Assembly: GCF_011075055.1 (NCBI RefSeq) | Contig: NC_058151.1 | Span: 9,628,251-9,692,250, forward strand | Direction: 5' to 3' | Source: Mangifera indica | Lineage: Eukaryota; Streptophyta; Magnoliopsida; Sapindales; Anacardiaceae | DNA: 64,000 bases | Shown here: positions 1 through 11,563 of the stretch, in pieces | Numbering within the stretch: position 1 is the first letter of the stretch | Layout of the letters: each line of letters starts with the position of its first letter | Translations under genes and position numbers: made by a program | The notes under the pieces: generated by a model | What the model saw: the letters and a program-made list of their open reading frames with translations, nothing else | Databases searched by the model: none | What the model was told of the DNA's origin: nothing

Positions 1-583
1 AATTGCTACATTGACTTCAATTCTCCATCTTTTATGATATCAATATTAATAACAGCATTCAAGCAAAACAACTGATAACAATATTAATATGTAACTATAT
101 ATTAAACTGAGTGTCAGAGCATTAAATTCTATTGCTTGGCTTTTCCTATAGCTTAAGATTTAGGCAAAGTGGTAATCTAATATGGTATCAAATCCAGGTT
201 AACCAAGGGATATTGAGATCATATCCCTTGTTCTCTTGTGGTTATGGATGCATTTGTGGTAGCAGTCATCATTGTATTCAGCTCATGTTCAAATGCTTAA
301 GAGGAGCATTAGACTTTAAATAATATTATTGGGCCTTTGGTATCAGTTTAATATTTCAAGTTGTCAGTTCACAATTGAAAAGCTGATAGTTGGAACTGCA
401 CCCATTTGTTAAAGAAACAATTTTTTTTTTTTTAGGTTAATGTTGCCAACAGGACTAGATACAGTGGCTCTCAACATTTTATTATCTTCATATTAGGTAA
501 ATTATACCGTTGGGTGTCCTCTATTTAACCGTATTTAAAGTACCCCATCTATCTTCTCAATGATGTGTCAAATAGAACATTAC
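1..583. other. Non-coding sequence beyond the last visible SCAB exon
   Basis: I looked here on the minus strand for the next SCAB exons, the C-terminal half of the protein, and did not find them. A T-run of 13-14 lies near 419-432. Either this is intron and the remaining exons lie left of the window, or the 3' part of the gene copy has been lost. No other gene is recognisable. Confidence 0.5.
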
Positions 584-667
584 CTGTTTTTGAAACTTAA
601 CCGTCAACAGTGATTTCTCTTGTAGCTGAGCTCCTAGTGCACGAAGCTCATGTTCCATATCCAATAC
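584..667 (-). pseudogene. SCAB: SCAB exon 6
   Basis: 84 nt, 28 codons, between AG (669-668) and GTAATG donor (583-). It reads VLDMEHELRALGAQLQEKSL, then TVKFQKQ, again coiled-coil. It is the last exon I can see in the gene. The stretch 668-1253 is intron. Confidence 0.83.
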
Positions 668-1253
668 CTTCAAAAATAATGCAGTTTCTAAAAAATGGAA
701 TGTTATTATATAACCAAACATGGAACACCAAATACATAATTAAACAAGTCTAGTCAGTGCATAATGTATTTCTATGATATCATCCCTGGTTACACGTATC
801 AGTGGTCCACAGAAGCATCAATAACTCAGATTACTAGCTCAACAGATTTGCATTAGATATATGACTGAAATCTATCTTAAACAATGTATCCAAAGCACAA
901 ACACTTATTTGTTAAAATTGAAGCACCTGCTTTTGCAGGATAAATTGCTTTGCTCATGAAACAGACTCTATTTAAACTCAAATCAATCATTTTAAAAGAG
1001 AAAACACACTTCCCATGAACTTTGAAAAAAAGACTGACTTCATTATTTTTCTAATATTCTAGCTACCCTCAACTCATTGAACCCAGGATCTTATCTAATA
1101 TAATGAAAAAATCTAATTAATTGAAAATTACAGGTTGGTGCAAACCCTCACTGATGATATAATTATAACCAAACTTCACTTATAATTAAGCAAGTGTTTT
1201 GTCACTAAGAACCTGCATGCAGTAACAATATAAAGGAGATAATATTTGTTCAC

Positions 1254-1322
1254 CTTGGTTGGTTGATGCAATTGTTTAATACTTCTAGCCTCTTGAACCT
1301 CCTCTACCAGAACCTCCACACC
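1254..1322 (-). pseudogene. SCAB: SCAB exon 5
   Basis: 69 nt, 23 codons, between AG (1324-1323) and GT (1253-1252). It reads VEVLVEEVQEARSIKQLHQP then TK, the conserved coiled-coil exon of SCAB. The sequence from 1323 to 1933 to its right is intron with no feature of note. Confidence 0.85.
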
Positions 1323-1933
1323 CTGCCACACGAAATACAAGCATGGGAGTAATGAGTATTTACTGAATTCAGTGTCAAAAGATATACTCATGGCAGATGA
1401 ATCCCCCATACTCAAGAACATCTTTACGTTATAATCTACACAACAGACTTGATCATAATGTTACATGTAAGTGAAACGTTAATAACAAGAGGGATCACTC
1501 ATGGAAATTCAAAGAATAGCTTTTGATGACCATGAGAAGAGAAGAGAATTGTGAGAATTTTTCATTTAGTTCTTCCTGACACTAAGTTAGCTTGAGTAGA
1601 AGCTCTGTTGTAGCTCTAAACAAGAGTCAGATATTCAAGATGTGTGACACCTGACAGTCTTGACAGTATCAACATCATTTCAAACAATCTGCTGAAATTC
1701 TTCAAAATTATAGAAATGAGACAACTATAACATATAAAGCGCCATTTCCCTTACTAAATCCACATAATTAAATGAACAGATCCAATATCTAGTACAAGCA
1801 ATTTTCCCTTACACCATTATAGTTTAGATGTAGCAAATAGTTCAGATGCCATCAGTTCAATTAATCAAGTAGACAAAAAAATTAAGGTAAGAGAACTTGT
1901 TGGAATCTGAGTTTTAGGTTTAGAGTAATTTCA

Positions 1934-2039
1934 GTCTTCCTCCTCAAGAGCCTCTTCAAACCTCTGTACTAGCACTTTCAATTTCAGCACAAGCAGAAGA
2001 TTTTTCTTGGTTAACCAACTTTTTAGCATCTTCAGAAGC
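1934..2039 (-). pseudogene. SCAB: SCAB exon 4 with frameshift
   Basis: After an AG acceptor (2041-2040) it reads ASEDAKKLVNQEKSSACAEI and ESA, as in the family. The next residues of the family (RAVV) are missing and the reading resumes one frame off at QRFEEALEEE. This fits an 8-base deletion at about 1970, judged against a remembered family consensus. The 3' border is unclear; no convincing donor is visible. Confidence 0.75.
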
Positions 2040-2198
2040 CTGTATTGATTCATCACATAATTTCAATAACTAAGATAAAACTGTTAAGTGCACTGATGAG
2101 AAATTTGGAGCACATGAAAATAAAATTTTGATTTGGCAAGCTAGTTCACGTACATGTCCACATGCAAAATGTGACCCAAATTACAAACCATTTACCAC

Positions 2199-2211
2199 CT
2201 GTTTTAGAAAG
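2199..2211 (-). pseudogene. SCAB: SCAB exon 3, downstream remnant with target duplication
   Basis: The bases complete codons L-K-Q after the Phe of the upstream part, then meet a GTGG donor. Positions 2207-2211 are the left copy of the GAAAG target duplication. Too short to recognise alone; the call depends on the matching other half at 13293-13377. Confidence 0.8.
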
Positions 2212-2880
2212 TGTTAGGTACCTGAAGGGAGCTTAATAACAGTAACGAGCCCTCCTTCAACTTCCGAGGGTAGATGTTCACAGCAGCAGTCTCACAGGCT
2301 AAAGGTCCGCAAGAGGCGAGCACTATCTCCGGAACTCAGGACTCAAGACAAAATAATAAAAAGAAGAAATCAGAATAGAGAAGAAAAATTCAGGGGAGAA
2401 CGATTATCCTCAAATGTGTAATAATGAATGCTGTATGTTTAGTTCAATGAAAATATGAAAGTCTGTCAACATTCCCAAATAAAGATACGCAATCTCTTCT
2501 GATTGCAGAAATAAATCCTTAATACTTCTCTGGAAAAACCAAATTACATAAAATAAACTTAACAATAAGTAAATAGCCTGCAGAGCCTTCAAGAGGTCTG
2601 CTCCCTCCTCAATTCCCCTCTACTCTTTTGATATTTTTCTTCTGTCCCCTCTCTCTCACGCTCATTCTCTTTTATATTCCTTTAACCGTTTCTGCAGCTG
2701 TTGTCTGTAACCATTCCTTTAACCGTTTCTGCAGCTGTTGTCTGTGACTTGTTGTGCTTTGTTGGTTCTAAAGGCCTTAGAGTCTGCTGGGGTGACACCT
2801 GTCCCCATCTGCTGTCACCTTTTGGTTTCCTCTCTTTAGTGTGTTTCTTCCAACGTGATATGTATACATTACTCCTAACA
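2212..2880 (-). repeat. Element A 3' LTR
   Basis: 669 bp partner of 12661-13292. It is longer by one extra copy of a 37-base unit. The polypurine tract sits immediately to its right. Confidence 0.92.
2676..2745. repeat. 37-base tandem duplication inside the 3' LTR of A
   Basis: The unit beginning ATTCCTTTAACCGTTTCTGC occurs at 2676 and again at 2713. The 5' LTR has one copy, so the duplication arose in this LTR after insertion. Confidence 0.85.
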
Positions 2881-2900
2881 TTTCCCCTACCATCCAAAGG
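2881..2900 (-). promoter_or_regulatory. Polypurine tract of element A
   Basis: On the minus strand this reads TTTGGATGGTAGGGGAAA, directly before the 3' LTR. Its purine-rich end is the expected plus-strand priming site. Confidence 0.7.
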
Positions 2901-2957
2901 CACCTTGTCCTCAAGGCGAAATTGTGGAAAGAGATTTTTGAAAGTAGTGAATAATTC

Positions 2958-4184
2958 CTAGGAGTTCTCACATTCAGGGAGGCCTTCCCATTTCACCAAG
3001 ATTTCCAATTCCCCACGCTGAGAGTATTGGTATTGTAATATTTTAGATGGCTGCACTTGTAATTCTCCATTGTCGGTCATGCATGCACGAAGAGGTTGGG
3101 AGGTTACTGTTAAGCCCACTCTTTTCTTCAACTGTGAAACATGGAATACTAAATGAATCTGTGCAGTAGGAGGTAGATTTAAACGGTAAGCTACCGATCC
3201 AATTTTTTGCAGTATTTTGAAAGGACCGTAGTATCTTGGGCTGATTTTTTCATTTGCTCGGCTTGCAAGTGATCTAAAGCGATACGGTTGGATTTTTAAA
3301 AATACATAATCTCCCACTGAATATTGAACTGCTCTTCTTCTTCTGTCAGCCTGTTTCTTCATTTTTTCTTGAGCTTTACTCAAGTTGTCTTTGAGTTCAT
3401 CAAGCACTGCATTCCTTTCCCCAATCATCTTGTTGACTTCTTCTATCTTCGATATCTCTTCGACCCATCTTAGCAACGTTAGTGGTTCTCTACCATACAA
3501 TGCCTTGAAAGGTGTCATGTCGGCGGATGCATTGTAAGATGTATTGAACCAATACTCCGCCCATGAGAGCCATTTAGCACATTGTTTAGGCTGACGAAAA
3601 CAAAAACACTGCAAGTAGGTTTCCAAACTCCTATTCACTATTTCCGTCTGCCCGTCGGATTAGGGGTGGTACATCGAACTAAACTTGAGAGTGGTACCAG
3701 CAGCTTTAAAGATTTCCATCCAGAATTGGCTCAAAAAAAGTCGATCGCGATCAGAAACGATTGATCGAGGAAAACCATGCAATTTTACAACTTCTTGTAT
3801 GAATTTCCTGGCGACTACAACAGTTGTGAAAGGGTGTTTCAACACCAAAAAATGTGCATATTTTGTCATCCTATCAACTACCACCAGAATGGTGTCTGCG
3901 TGTGTTGTTTTTGGAAGGCCTGTGATGAAGTCAATTGAAATATTATCCCATACTTTGGTAGGGATAGGCAATGGTTGCAGTAGTCCAGCCGGAGATGCTG
4001 CTTCGTATTTCATTAGTTGATAAGTTTCGCATTTTGATACAAATTTTTTCACAGTAGCTTTCATCCCCTCCCAATAAAGCACACTGGAAACTCGCTTGTA
4101 GGTGCAAAAAAATTCAGAGTGTCCACCATACGGAGAGGCGTGGAATTTCGAGTAACCTTCCTTTCTCCAACTTGTAACCTTCAT
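2958..4184 (-). pseudogene. pol: Element A integrase with chromodomain-like tail
   Basis: The N-terminal zinc-binding region (FHASPYGGHSEFF, then a C near 4030; the second Cys of the C-x-x-C pair is Tyr) is followed by the catalytic core with ISIDFITGLP and SIVSDRDRLFLSQFW. A stop at 3660 separates it from the rest, which begins at NRSLETYLQ. The C-terminal part has GPFKILQKIGSVAYRLNLP and ends in ELEILVKWEGLPECENS, the start of a chromodomain that normally tethers chromoviruses to chromatin marks. The chromodomain stops early at 2958. Confidence 0.86.
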
Positions 4185-4293
4185 GAGAGTCGGAATTCGT
4201 CAACAGATCCTGCACTATACCCTTGAGCTTCTCATCCTCTGAAATTTCCTTTTCGACCTCCTCCAAGCCTATTATTTGCATTGTGGAGATTGC

Positions 4294-5004
4294 TCAAATT
4301 TCCCCATCCACCTCTGACTTCTGAGATAGGGCATCCGTTGCTCTATTTTCACTTCCAGGCTTGTACAGAATTTCAAAATTATACCCAAGCATTTTCATTA
4401 CCCACTTCTGTTGGTCAGCTCCAATGACTCGTTGATCTATCAGAAATTGAAGGCTTCGTTGGTCTATCTTTACTTTGAAATACCTTCCCAACAAGTAATG
4501 ACGCCATTTTTGGAACGCCATCACAATCGCCATCAACTCCCTCTCATATATAGATTTGCTCCGGTTCTGAATTGAAAGTGCTTTATTAATATAAGCCACT
4601 AGCCTCTTATCTTGCATAAGAACAACACACAATCCCACTCCTGATACATCAGTTTCTATAACAAATTCTTTAGAAAAGTCAGGCAAGGCTAATACAGAGG
4701 CTGACAACATCACCTGTTTTAATTTCTCAAATGCTCGGGTAGCTTCCTCACTCCAAACAAAAGAATCTTTTTTTAACAATCTCGTGAATGGTTCAGCGAT
4801 CTTGCCATACCCTTGAACAAACTTTCGGTAATATCCCGTTAAGCCCAAGAATCCTTTCAGTTCTCGTAAATCTTTCGGAATAGGCCAAGTCCTCATTGCT
4901 TGAATTTTAAGTGGGTCTGGTTCCACCCCTTCTGTCGAAACTATGTGGCCTAAATAGCTTATTTTCCTCTGTCCAAATGCACATTTTTTGAAATTTAAAA
5001 CCAA
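4294..5004 (-). pseudogene. pol: Element A RT thumb and RNase H
   Basis: Opens with the connection region LGHIVSTEGVEPDPLKIQAM and GFLGLTGYYRKFV, then the RNase H domain with IETDVSGVG, ERELMAIVMAFQKWRHYLLG and a decayed KIDQRSLQFL where the family has an Asp-His motif. The substitution at that catalytic stretch is a sign of decay. Stop follows at 4294. Confidence 0.86.
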
Positions 5005-5858
5005 TTAGTGGTCCCTCAATAACTCCAGCACTATCCTAAGATGCCTTGTATGCTCCCTAGAATCCTTATTATAAATCAGAATGTCATCAAAAAAACGAGA
5101 AGAAACCATCTTAAATAAGGTCTAAAGATCTCATTCATCACTCCCTGAAAGGTTGTTGGTGCATTCAAAAGACCGAAAGGCATTATGAGAAATTCATAAT
5201 GTCCATCATGCGTACGAAAAGTTGTATTCTCTATATCTTCTTCTCTGATTCGGATTTGGTGGTAGCCAGATTTTATATCCAGCTTATTGAAAATTGTTGC
5301 ACTAGCCAATTCGTCAAACAATACATCAATGGCGGGAATCAGAAATTTGTCTAGAATAGTAACCTTGTTGAGAGCGCGGTAGTCGACACAGAATCTCCAA
5401 CCTCCATCCTTCTTCTTCACTAATAACACGGGACTAGAGAACGGGCTTACGCTTGGCCTAATTACTCCTGCTGCAAGCATCTCCTGAACAATTCTCTCTA
5501 TCTCATTTTTCTGAAAATGTGGGTATCTGTACGGACGTATGTTTGAAGGTGGGGCATTTGGCAAAAGTCTAATAGCATGATCTTGGGTTCTTCTTGGAGG
5601 CAGGTTAGTGGGTTCACGGAAGAGATGTTGGTACTCCTCTAATAGTTCCTTCAGACCTGGTTCTAAGTGTTGTGAATTAGATTCTTCTTCTGACAAACCC
5701 CTGAACTCCACCCAATACCCTTCTCCACCTTCTTTTACAGAGTTTATTACGACCTTCAGGGAAGATTCAACTCTACATAATGAGACATCTCCCTTCAATT
5801 CCACACGTCGTCCTTCCCATTCGAATTCCATTGTCTGTAATTTCCAATTAATTTTCAC
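5005..5858 (-). pseudogene. pol: Element A reverse transcriptase
   Basis: Contains the Ty3 RT landmarks: [55 protein letters not shown] and [13 protein letters not shown] in the expected order. The reading frame is lost near 5090, where the catalytic F-x-DD motif should be, and resumes in another frame near 5004. The upstream end (about residues 1-60) is the linker after protease. The enzyme cannot be functional as it stands. Confidence 0.88.
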
Positions 5859-6536
5859 TTCCCCTAATCTACAAAGTCAATCTATTCCTTAAATTACATC
5901 TACACTCCCCAGCTCAAAAGGAAAGAAACTCTGAGTTACTTTAATTCCCTGACATTCGACTTCAACTCCATCACATCTCCCTAATCCTTGGACCCTTCAT
6001 TTATCTCCCAAAATGACTGCAAACTTCACAGGCGACACAGGTAATGGTAATTCTACAACCAATTTCTAAGAAATAAAATTATGGGTTGCCCCACTGTCAA
6101 GAAGAATCACAACCTTCCATCCTTTAATCGTCCCTAAAAATTTCATGGTTTTTGGATTACTTATTCCTACTACCGAGCTACTGTTCAAAGACAACTCCAA
6201 CTCTTTTTCCTCTAACGCAGTCACCTCCTCCTCTCTTATGTGTCATGCCTCTTCCTCTTCCTCTTCCTCATCCTCTTCTTCTTCAGACGCCACCATGACC
6301 TAGAGTTGTTTAAATCTGCATCGATGCCTTGGGTAAAACTTCTCATCACAGCGAAAACATTGTCTCTTCTCTAACCTTGAACGAAATTCCTCGTCGAAGA
6401 GCCTCCGATATCGACGTTCTTGCTATGGTTGATTGGCTGATGCGATGGAGCTGGATGCTCCTTTGATTGACGAATCAGCCCTAATGTCTGTTACAGGGGA
6501 GACTTTGGAGTTGGACGCAAAATTCATGTTATTTGG
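5859..6536 (-). pseudogene. Element A gag zinc knuckle and protease
   Basis: On the minus strand from the D insertion point a zinc-knuckle-like CFRCDEKFYPRHRC appears near 6365-6318, then a Glu-rich stretch near 6290-6245, then the aspartic protease motif VVILLDSGATHNFIS near 6112-6068. Several stops fall between these (for example after FKQL and after HNFIS). It is the normal Ty3 gag-protease border, decayed. Confidence 0.78.
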
Positions 6537-6961
6537 TGATAATCTTAGAAAGTTTTGAGCAAAAACTGGTGTCCTCCTCTTGGAGAAGAATGCCCATTAT
6601 ATATTATGAATACAAGCTGAAATTTAGTTCTAAAAAATAGCTAAACTACCATATACAGATTTGTCTAAAAAATAGCCTACAGCTAGTATATCCTAAATAA
6701 GGAAAATATAGAGAATTTACAACCATAATTACAGTTGTACAAGGTATAGAGTTTGCCATAGAATCTGCCACAGAATCAGCCATAGAATGACATAAAATTT
6801 GCCACAGAATCAGCCACAGAATGGCATAGAATCACCCATAGAATGACATAAAATCTATTATAAAATGAATGACATAAAATCAGCCATAAAGCATAAAATC
6901 TGCCATAAAATGAATGCCATAAAATCTGCTAGCCTTGAATGACCAGCTAATTCCTTTGACA
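6537..6961 (-). repeat. Element D 3' LTR
   Basis: 425 bp partner of 11161-11563, with the same tandem units between about 6755 and 6930 but a different number of them, which explains the length difference. Confidence 0.92.
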
Positions 6962-6985
6962 TCCCCCCTTAAATTGATGCTAGTA
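6962..6985 (-). promoter_or_regulatory. Polypurine tract of element D
   Basis: On the minus strand an AAGGGGGGA run lies immediately before the 3' LTR. Confidence 0.8.
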
Positions 6986-7025
6986 AGTCAACAAGCATCA
7001 ATTTGTTAACAAGAAAGTTATGTCG

Positions 7026-7775
7026 CTAACGTGTCATGGATTTCGTGAAAATATCTGCAATCTGAAGAGTAGTGGAGATATGTGGGAGAGTGATAACTTG
7101 GCGATCATAGGCCTCCCAGATAAAGTGGCAATCAACCTCTATGTGCTTTGTGCGTTCATGGTAGACAGGATTGGCAGCAATTTGGATGGCACTAGTGTTG
7201 TCAGCATGTAAGGGAGTAGGTTGATCTTGGGAGAAACCAAGCTCTGTTAGAAGACCACATAACCAAATGATCTCGGAGCATGCAGTAGACATAGCACGAT
7301 ACTCTACCTCAGTGGATGATTTGGAGACCGAGTCTTACTTCTTGCATTTCCAAGAGATAAGAGTATCACCAAGAAACATGCACCATCCTGTAGTTGATTT
7401 TCTTATGTCTGGGCAGCCAGCCCAATCTGCATCACTATAGGCTTGTAATTTGAAGGAAGAACCAGTAGGGAAGAATAAGCCACGATTAGGTGTGCCAAGG
7501 ATATATCTAATGATGCGACAGACTACAGATAGATGAAGATGCCGAGGAGCTTGTATGAACTTGCTGACAATATGGACAGTATAAGAGATGTTTGGGTGGG
7601 TGATAGTTAGATAAATAAGACTTCCAACCAGTTTTCGATACAAAGTAGGATCTTCAAGAAGTTCCCCTTCATCACACCGATATTTCACATTAATTTCCAT
7701 TGGGGTGTCAACAAAATTAGTGTTTGTGAGTCCAACTAACTGAACCAAATCCATAATATACTTGTGCTGATTCAA
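7026..7775 (-). pseudogene. pol: Element D RNase H
   Basis: Reads YIMDLVQLVGLTNTNFVDTP, YRKLVGSLIYLTITHPNISY, AYSDADWAGCPDIRKSTTGW, and after a break at about 7300-7335 LHADNTSAIQIAANPVYHER followed by THIEVDCHFI. This is the C-terminal end of a copia polyprotein, close to the polypurine tract. Confidence 0.88.
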
Positions 7776-7784
7776 GAAAATACC

Positions 7785-8849
7785 TTAAGGTTGATGATGT
7801 ACCTCTAACCCCAAAAAATAGGTAAGTTGGTCGAGATCTTTCATGTGGAAAGTAGAGTGCAACAAATTCTGAAGTTTAGAAATAGCCTCTATATCAGAAC
7901 CGGTGATAACAATGTCATCCACATAAACAAGGAGAACAATTATGCCCTTAGATGTTCGTTGGAGAAAAAGGGAGGAATCATACTGACTTTGAGTAAATGA
8001 AAAACCAAGGAGAGTCGATCGAAACTTTTCAAACCATACTCGCGGTACCTGCTTCAATCCATATAAAGAGCGTTTTAGTTTATAAACATCAGTAGAGGAA
8101 GAAGTAGGCATATCGTAGGGGAGTTTCATGTAAACTTCCTCCTTGAGATCAACATGTAAGAAAGCGTTCTTTACATCCATTTGATGTAAAGACCATGATT
8201 GTGATGTAGCAAGGGCGAGTATTGTTCGTACAGTGGCCATTTTGGCTACTGGTGCGAAGGTCTCATCATAGTCTACGCCATACCCTTGCTTGTTGCCAAG
8301 AACCACCAACCGAGCTTTATGACGTTCTATGGATCCATCAGAACGGAGCTTGATAGAAAACACAAACTTACTACCAAGAGATTTCACAGATAGTGGACAT
8401 GGAACAACATCCCAGGTTTGGTTTTCTACAAGTGCAAGAAGTTCTGTTTCAATAGCTCTCCGCCAACATTCATGTGCCATTGCCTGTTTATAGGATGAAA
8501 GAATAGGAATAGAAGACACAGTGGCTATCAAAGATAAAGGAGAGGTGAAACCATACCTATCTGGTGGTTTACGAACTCGAGTACTTTGTCTTAAAGGTGC
8601 TGGTGCAGTTGTTGGAACAGGATCAGCATTAAGGGAATGAGCTGAAGGAGGCCCAAGAGGTGCTGAAATCTTGCGTTGTTGATAGACTATGAAAGGCTTA
8701 GAAGGTACAAAATCTACAGAAAAGTTAGTAAATATTGGCAAAACAGAGAATGAAGGAGAAAGGTCATCCTTGTGTATTGAAAAAAAATACTGATTTTCAA
8801 AAAAAATCACATTTTTTAGAAACCCGAATACGTCGTAGGTTGGGATCAT
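7785..8849 (-). pseudogene. pol: Element D reverse transcriptase
   Basis: 354-residue open stretch with the copia RT signature: W..A...E..AL..N.TW motif near the start, KARLVVLGNKQGYGVDYDET, HQMDVKNAFLHVDLKEEVYM, KLKRSLYGLKQVPRVWFEKF and the catalytic LLVYVDDIVITGSD. It ends at a stop in the thumb. The catalytic centre is intact; only flanking lesions disable it. Confidence 0.9.
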
Positions 8850-8882
8850 AACAAAGAAAACCTTTTTGGTGCACTGAATATC

Positions 8883-9716
8883 CTAGAAAGCACATTGAAC
8901 AACTTGAGCTATTAGTTTTATGCGTTCATGTGTAGAAAGATGAACATAGCACACACAACTAAAGGTATGAAGGTTAGAGTAATTTGGGGTATGACCAAAT
9001 AACTGAAAGAAAGGAGAAACATGGATTAAGGTGGGAGAAGGCAATCTATTAATAAGGTGGACAGTAGTGGAGAGAACTTCACACCAAAAACGAGGGGGTA
9101 CAAATGACTCTAATAGAAGGGTGCGAACAACATCTAGAAGGTAACGGTTCTTTCTTTCAGCCATCCCATTCTGTTGAAGGGTTGAAGGACAAGACCTTTG
9201 AGAAATTATACCATTGGTTTGTAGAAATTCTTGAAATAAATGAGACATGTACTCACCCCCATTATCAGAACAAAGAATTTTGATATTGGCAGAAAATTAG
9301 GTCTGAATATATGCATGAAAAAGCTTAAAAACTGAAAACAATTCATCTTTAGAATGCAGAAAATAAATCCATGTGAAACGACTATAGTCATCAATAAAAG
9401 TGACAAAATACTTGTAATTAGCATAAAAAGTAATTGGTGACATTCCCCATACATCACTATGTATCAAATCAAAAGGCTGGACTATCTTAGGTGTGTGAGT
9501 GGGAAATGGCAAAACTTTACTTTTTCCAAGCATACAAGAATTGCAATCAAATTGAATAGTACTAAGAGATGGTGATCCTTTATTCCCAAGTAAACCAGAA
9601 TTTAGCAAAGCATGAAATATATTAGAGTTTGGGTGTCCAAGACGTTTATGCCATGCTCGGTAATCAACATAAGCAGAATTACAAGTGATGACAGGTAAAA
9701 AGGAACATGGAGACAT
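8883..9716 (-). pseudogene. pol: Element D integrase
   Basis: Pre-integrase zinc-binding part WHKRLGHPNSNIFHALL with FDCNSCMLGKSK, then the core with FDLIHSDVWGMSP and FIDDYSRFTWIYFL. After a frame break near 9260-9300 it continues with LQQNGMAERKNRYLLDVVRT, which holds the catalytic Glu. The usual D,D,E residues can all be found, but across two frames. Confidence 0.88.
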
Positions 9717-9737
9717 AGGAAATTGAAAAGGAAAAAG

Positions 9738-10106
9738 TTATCCTACTTTAGGCCCCTTTGCGATCATCTTCCCCGATTGTTGATCCTGCACAACACAACC
9801 AGATTTAGAAAATTCCACTTTACAATCATTTTCAACTAATTGTCTGACAGAAACAAGATTAGTGGTAAGGTTAAGAGAGACAAAGACATTAGTTATAGAT
9901 GAAGAAACATCACCAGTGGCAATGATAAGCAAAGAGTTGCCATCAGCTGTATAAATCTTGAGATTTCCAGGATATTTACTCACATTGGTAAGAATTTTAG
10001 CATTGTTTGTCATGTGATGAGAAGCCCCGGAATCAAAGTACCAAGGAGAAGGTTTAGAGAAAGGTTTACCTGAGAGTCCTAATGCAGAAAATGCAGAAAT
10101 GATCAT
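9738..10106 (-). pseudogene. pol: Element D protease
   Basis: Contains WYFDSGASHHMT with the DSGA active-site motif of copia aspartic protease, then SVRQLVENDCKVEFSKSG typical of the region linking protease to the pre-integrase domain. A stop at 9738 separates it from the integrase piece. Confidence 0.87.
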
Positions 10107-11049
10107 TTGTTAAATCATTTCAAGTGTCACAGATTGAATAAGAGCAGGAGCACTTTGTGTCAATGTGTTATATCCACAGAACTACCAGTAGTAAAGAAAC
10201 CAACTGAGACAGTATATGCTATTCCAGATCTCTTGGGGGGTCGAATAGGACATTCTTTAATGATATGGCCATCATTTTTGTAATAGTTGCAAAAATTTTT
10301 TTAACAATTTGAAGCATAATGGCCAAATCCTTTGTAACAAAAACACTAAATAGTACTCATGTCCCTACCTTTTAGCCTGTCTTGAGCTGCATAAGCCATA
10401 GGAACAGAAGTGGATTTAAGTTGTTCCATGGTGGCTTGAGTAAGAAGTCGTTGCTCCTTGCGAAATAAATCATTGAGACATGCATCCAACGATGGGACTA
10501 TTTCTTAATTCATAAGATTAGACCTGGTGCTTTCAAATTCAGATCTCAGTTTCATAAGAAATTGATCCCTCTTAGTAGTTTTATGTACACATTGAACAGA
10601 GCTAAGACCTTCAGGCAGTAAGGTAGCATAGACAATATCAGTATATTCAACCCAAAGATTTGTGAAGCTAGAATAAAAATCAGAGATAGTGAGACTACCT
10701 TATTGGAGATTTGCTAGCTCATGTTCAAGTTGAAATTGACGAGCAATGTTGTGTTGACTGTAGAGTTTTTTTAGATAATTCCATATTTCAGCTGCATTCT
10801 GATGGGTCGAAGATTTAAGATGATGTTGGATTCCATAGATCCTAGAATCCATGCCATGATTTGAGCATCTTTGACTTCACACTTGGAGTACTCATCCTTG
10901 TCTTTGTCTTTGTCAGGTGTAGGTTTGTTGCCATCAATATAACCCCATAGATCTTTACCTTTGACGAATATCTTGAAGTGAAATGCCCAGGCTGAGTAGT
11001 TTTTGCCATTAAAACGAATCAAGAAGACATCATACTTATCTGAAGACAT
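10107..11049 (-). pseudogene. gag: Element D gag
   Basis: Begins MSSDKYDVFLIRFNGKNYSA, the usual start of copia gag in plants, with WAFHFKIFVKGKDLWGYIDG following. The frame is lost after about residue 92. Near 10350-10260 degenerate zinc knuckles of the form GFGHYASNC and NDGHIIKEC can still be read. Stops interrupt the region between 10100 and 10770. Confidence 0.82.
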
Positions 11050-11146
11050 GAGGCTGAGATAACTTGATCAAAATAACTAAGAGCAAAGGACTGAACTAGG
11101 ACTGAGTTGGATTTAAGACGAAAAGACACAGGAGAATTCAAAACCG

Positions 11147-11160
11147 AGGCTTTGATACCA
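11147..11160 (-). promoter_or_regulatory. Primer binding site of element D
   Basis: Minus strand TGGTATCAAAGCCT directly abuts the 5' LTR and matches the initiator Met tRNA 3' end. Confidence 0.88.
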
Positions 11161-11563
11161 TGATAATCTTAGAAAGTTTTGAGCAAAAACGGGTGTCCTC
11201 CTCTTGGAGAAGAATGCCCATTATATATTATGAATACAAGCTGAAATTTAGTTCTAAAAAATAGTTAAACTACCATATACAGATTTGTCTAAAAAATAGC
11301 CTATAGCTAGTATATCCTAAATAAGGAAAATATAGAGAATTTACAACCATAATCACAGTTGCACAAGGTATAGAGTTTGCCATAGAATCTACCACAGAAT
11401 CAGCCATAGAATGACATAGAATCAACCATAGAATGGCATAAAATCAGCCATAAAATGAATGACATAAAATCAGCCATAAAGCATAAAATCTGTCATAAAA
11501 TGAATGGCATAAAATCAGCCATAAAATCTGCTAGCCTTGAATGACTAGCTAATTCTTTTGACA
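11161..11563 (-). repeat. Element D 5' LTR
   Basis: 403 bp beginning TGATAATCTTAG and ending TTTGACA in plus orientation. It contains degenerate tandem units of the type (A)GCCATAGAATGGCATAAAATC between about 11370 and 11530. Confidence 0.92.

Larger units (their letters stand above)
6537..11563 (-). mobile_element. Element D: Ty1/copia retrotransposon nested in element A
   Basis: About 5.0 kb with LTRs of 403 and 425 bp, primer site against initiator Met tRNA, and polypurine tract AAGGGGGGA. Domain order on the minus strand is gag, protease, integrase, RT, RNase H, which defines Ty1/copia. Flanks are TTTGG (6532-6536) and TTTAG (11564-11568), a 5-bp target duplication with one mismatch. Internal stops break the single expected reading frame into pieces. 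It sits at the gag-protease border of element A and is therefore younger than A. Confidence 0.92.

Noticed and set aside
132..323. 63-codon plus-strand reading frame near the window start
   Set aside because: No domain, no splice context, and no match to the remaining SCAB exons in either strand.
2701..2961. Plus-strand reading frame across the 3' LTR of element A
   Set aside because: Lies on the LTR in antisense; the same frame occurs in the other LTR (13047-13361). It is a by-product of the repeat.
3685..4020. Plus-strand reading frame over the integrase of element A
   Set aside because: Mirror of the minus-strand integrase; no independent evidence.
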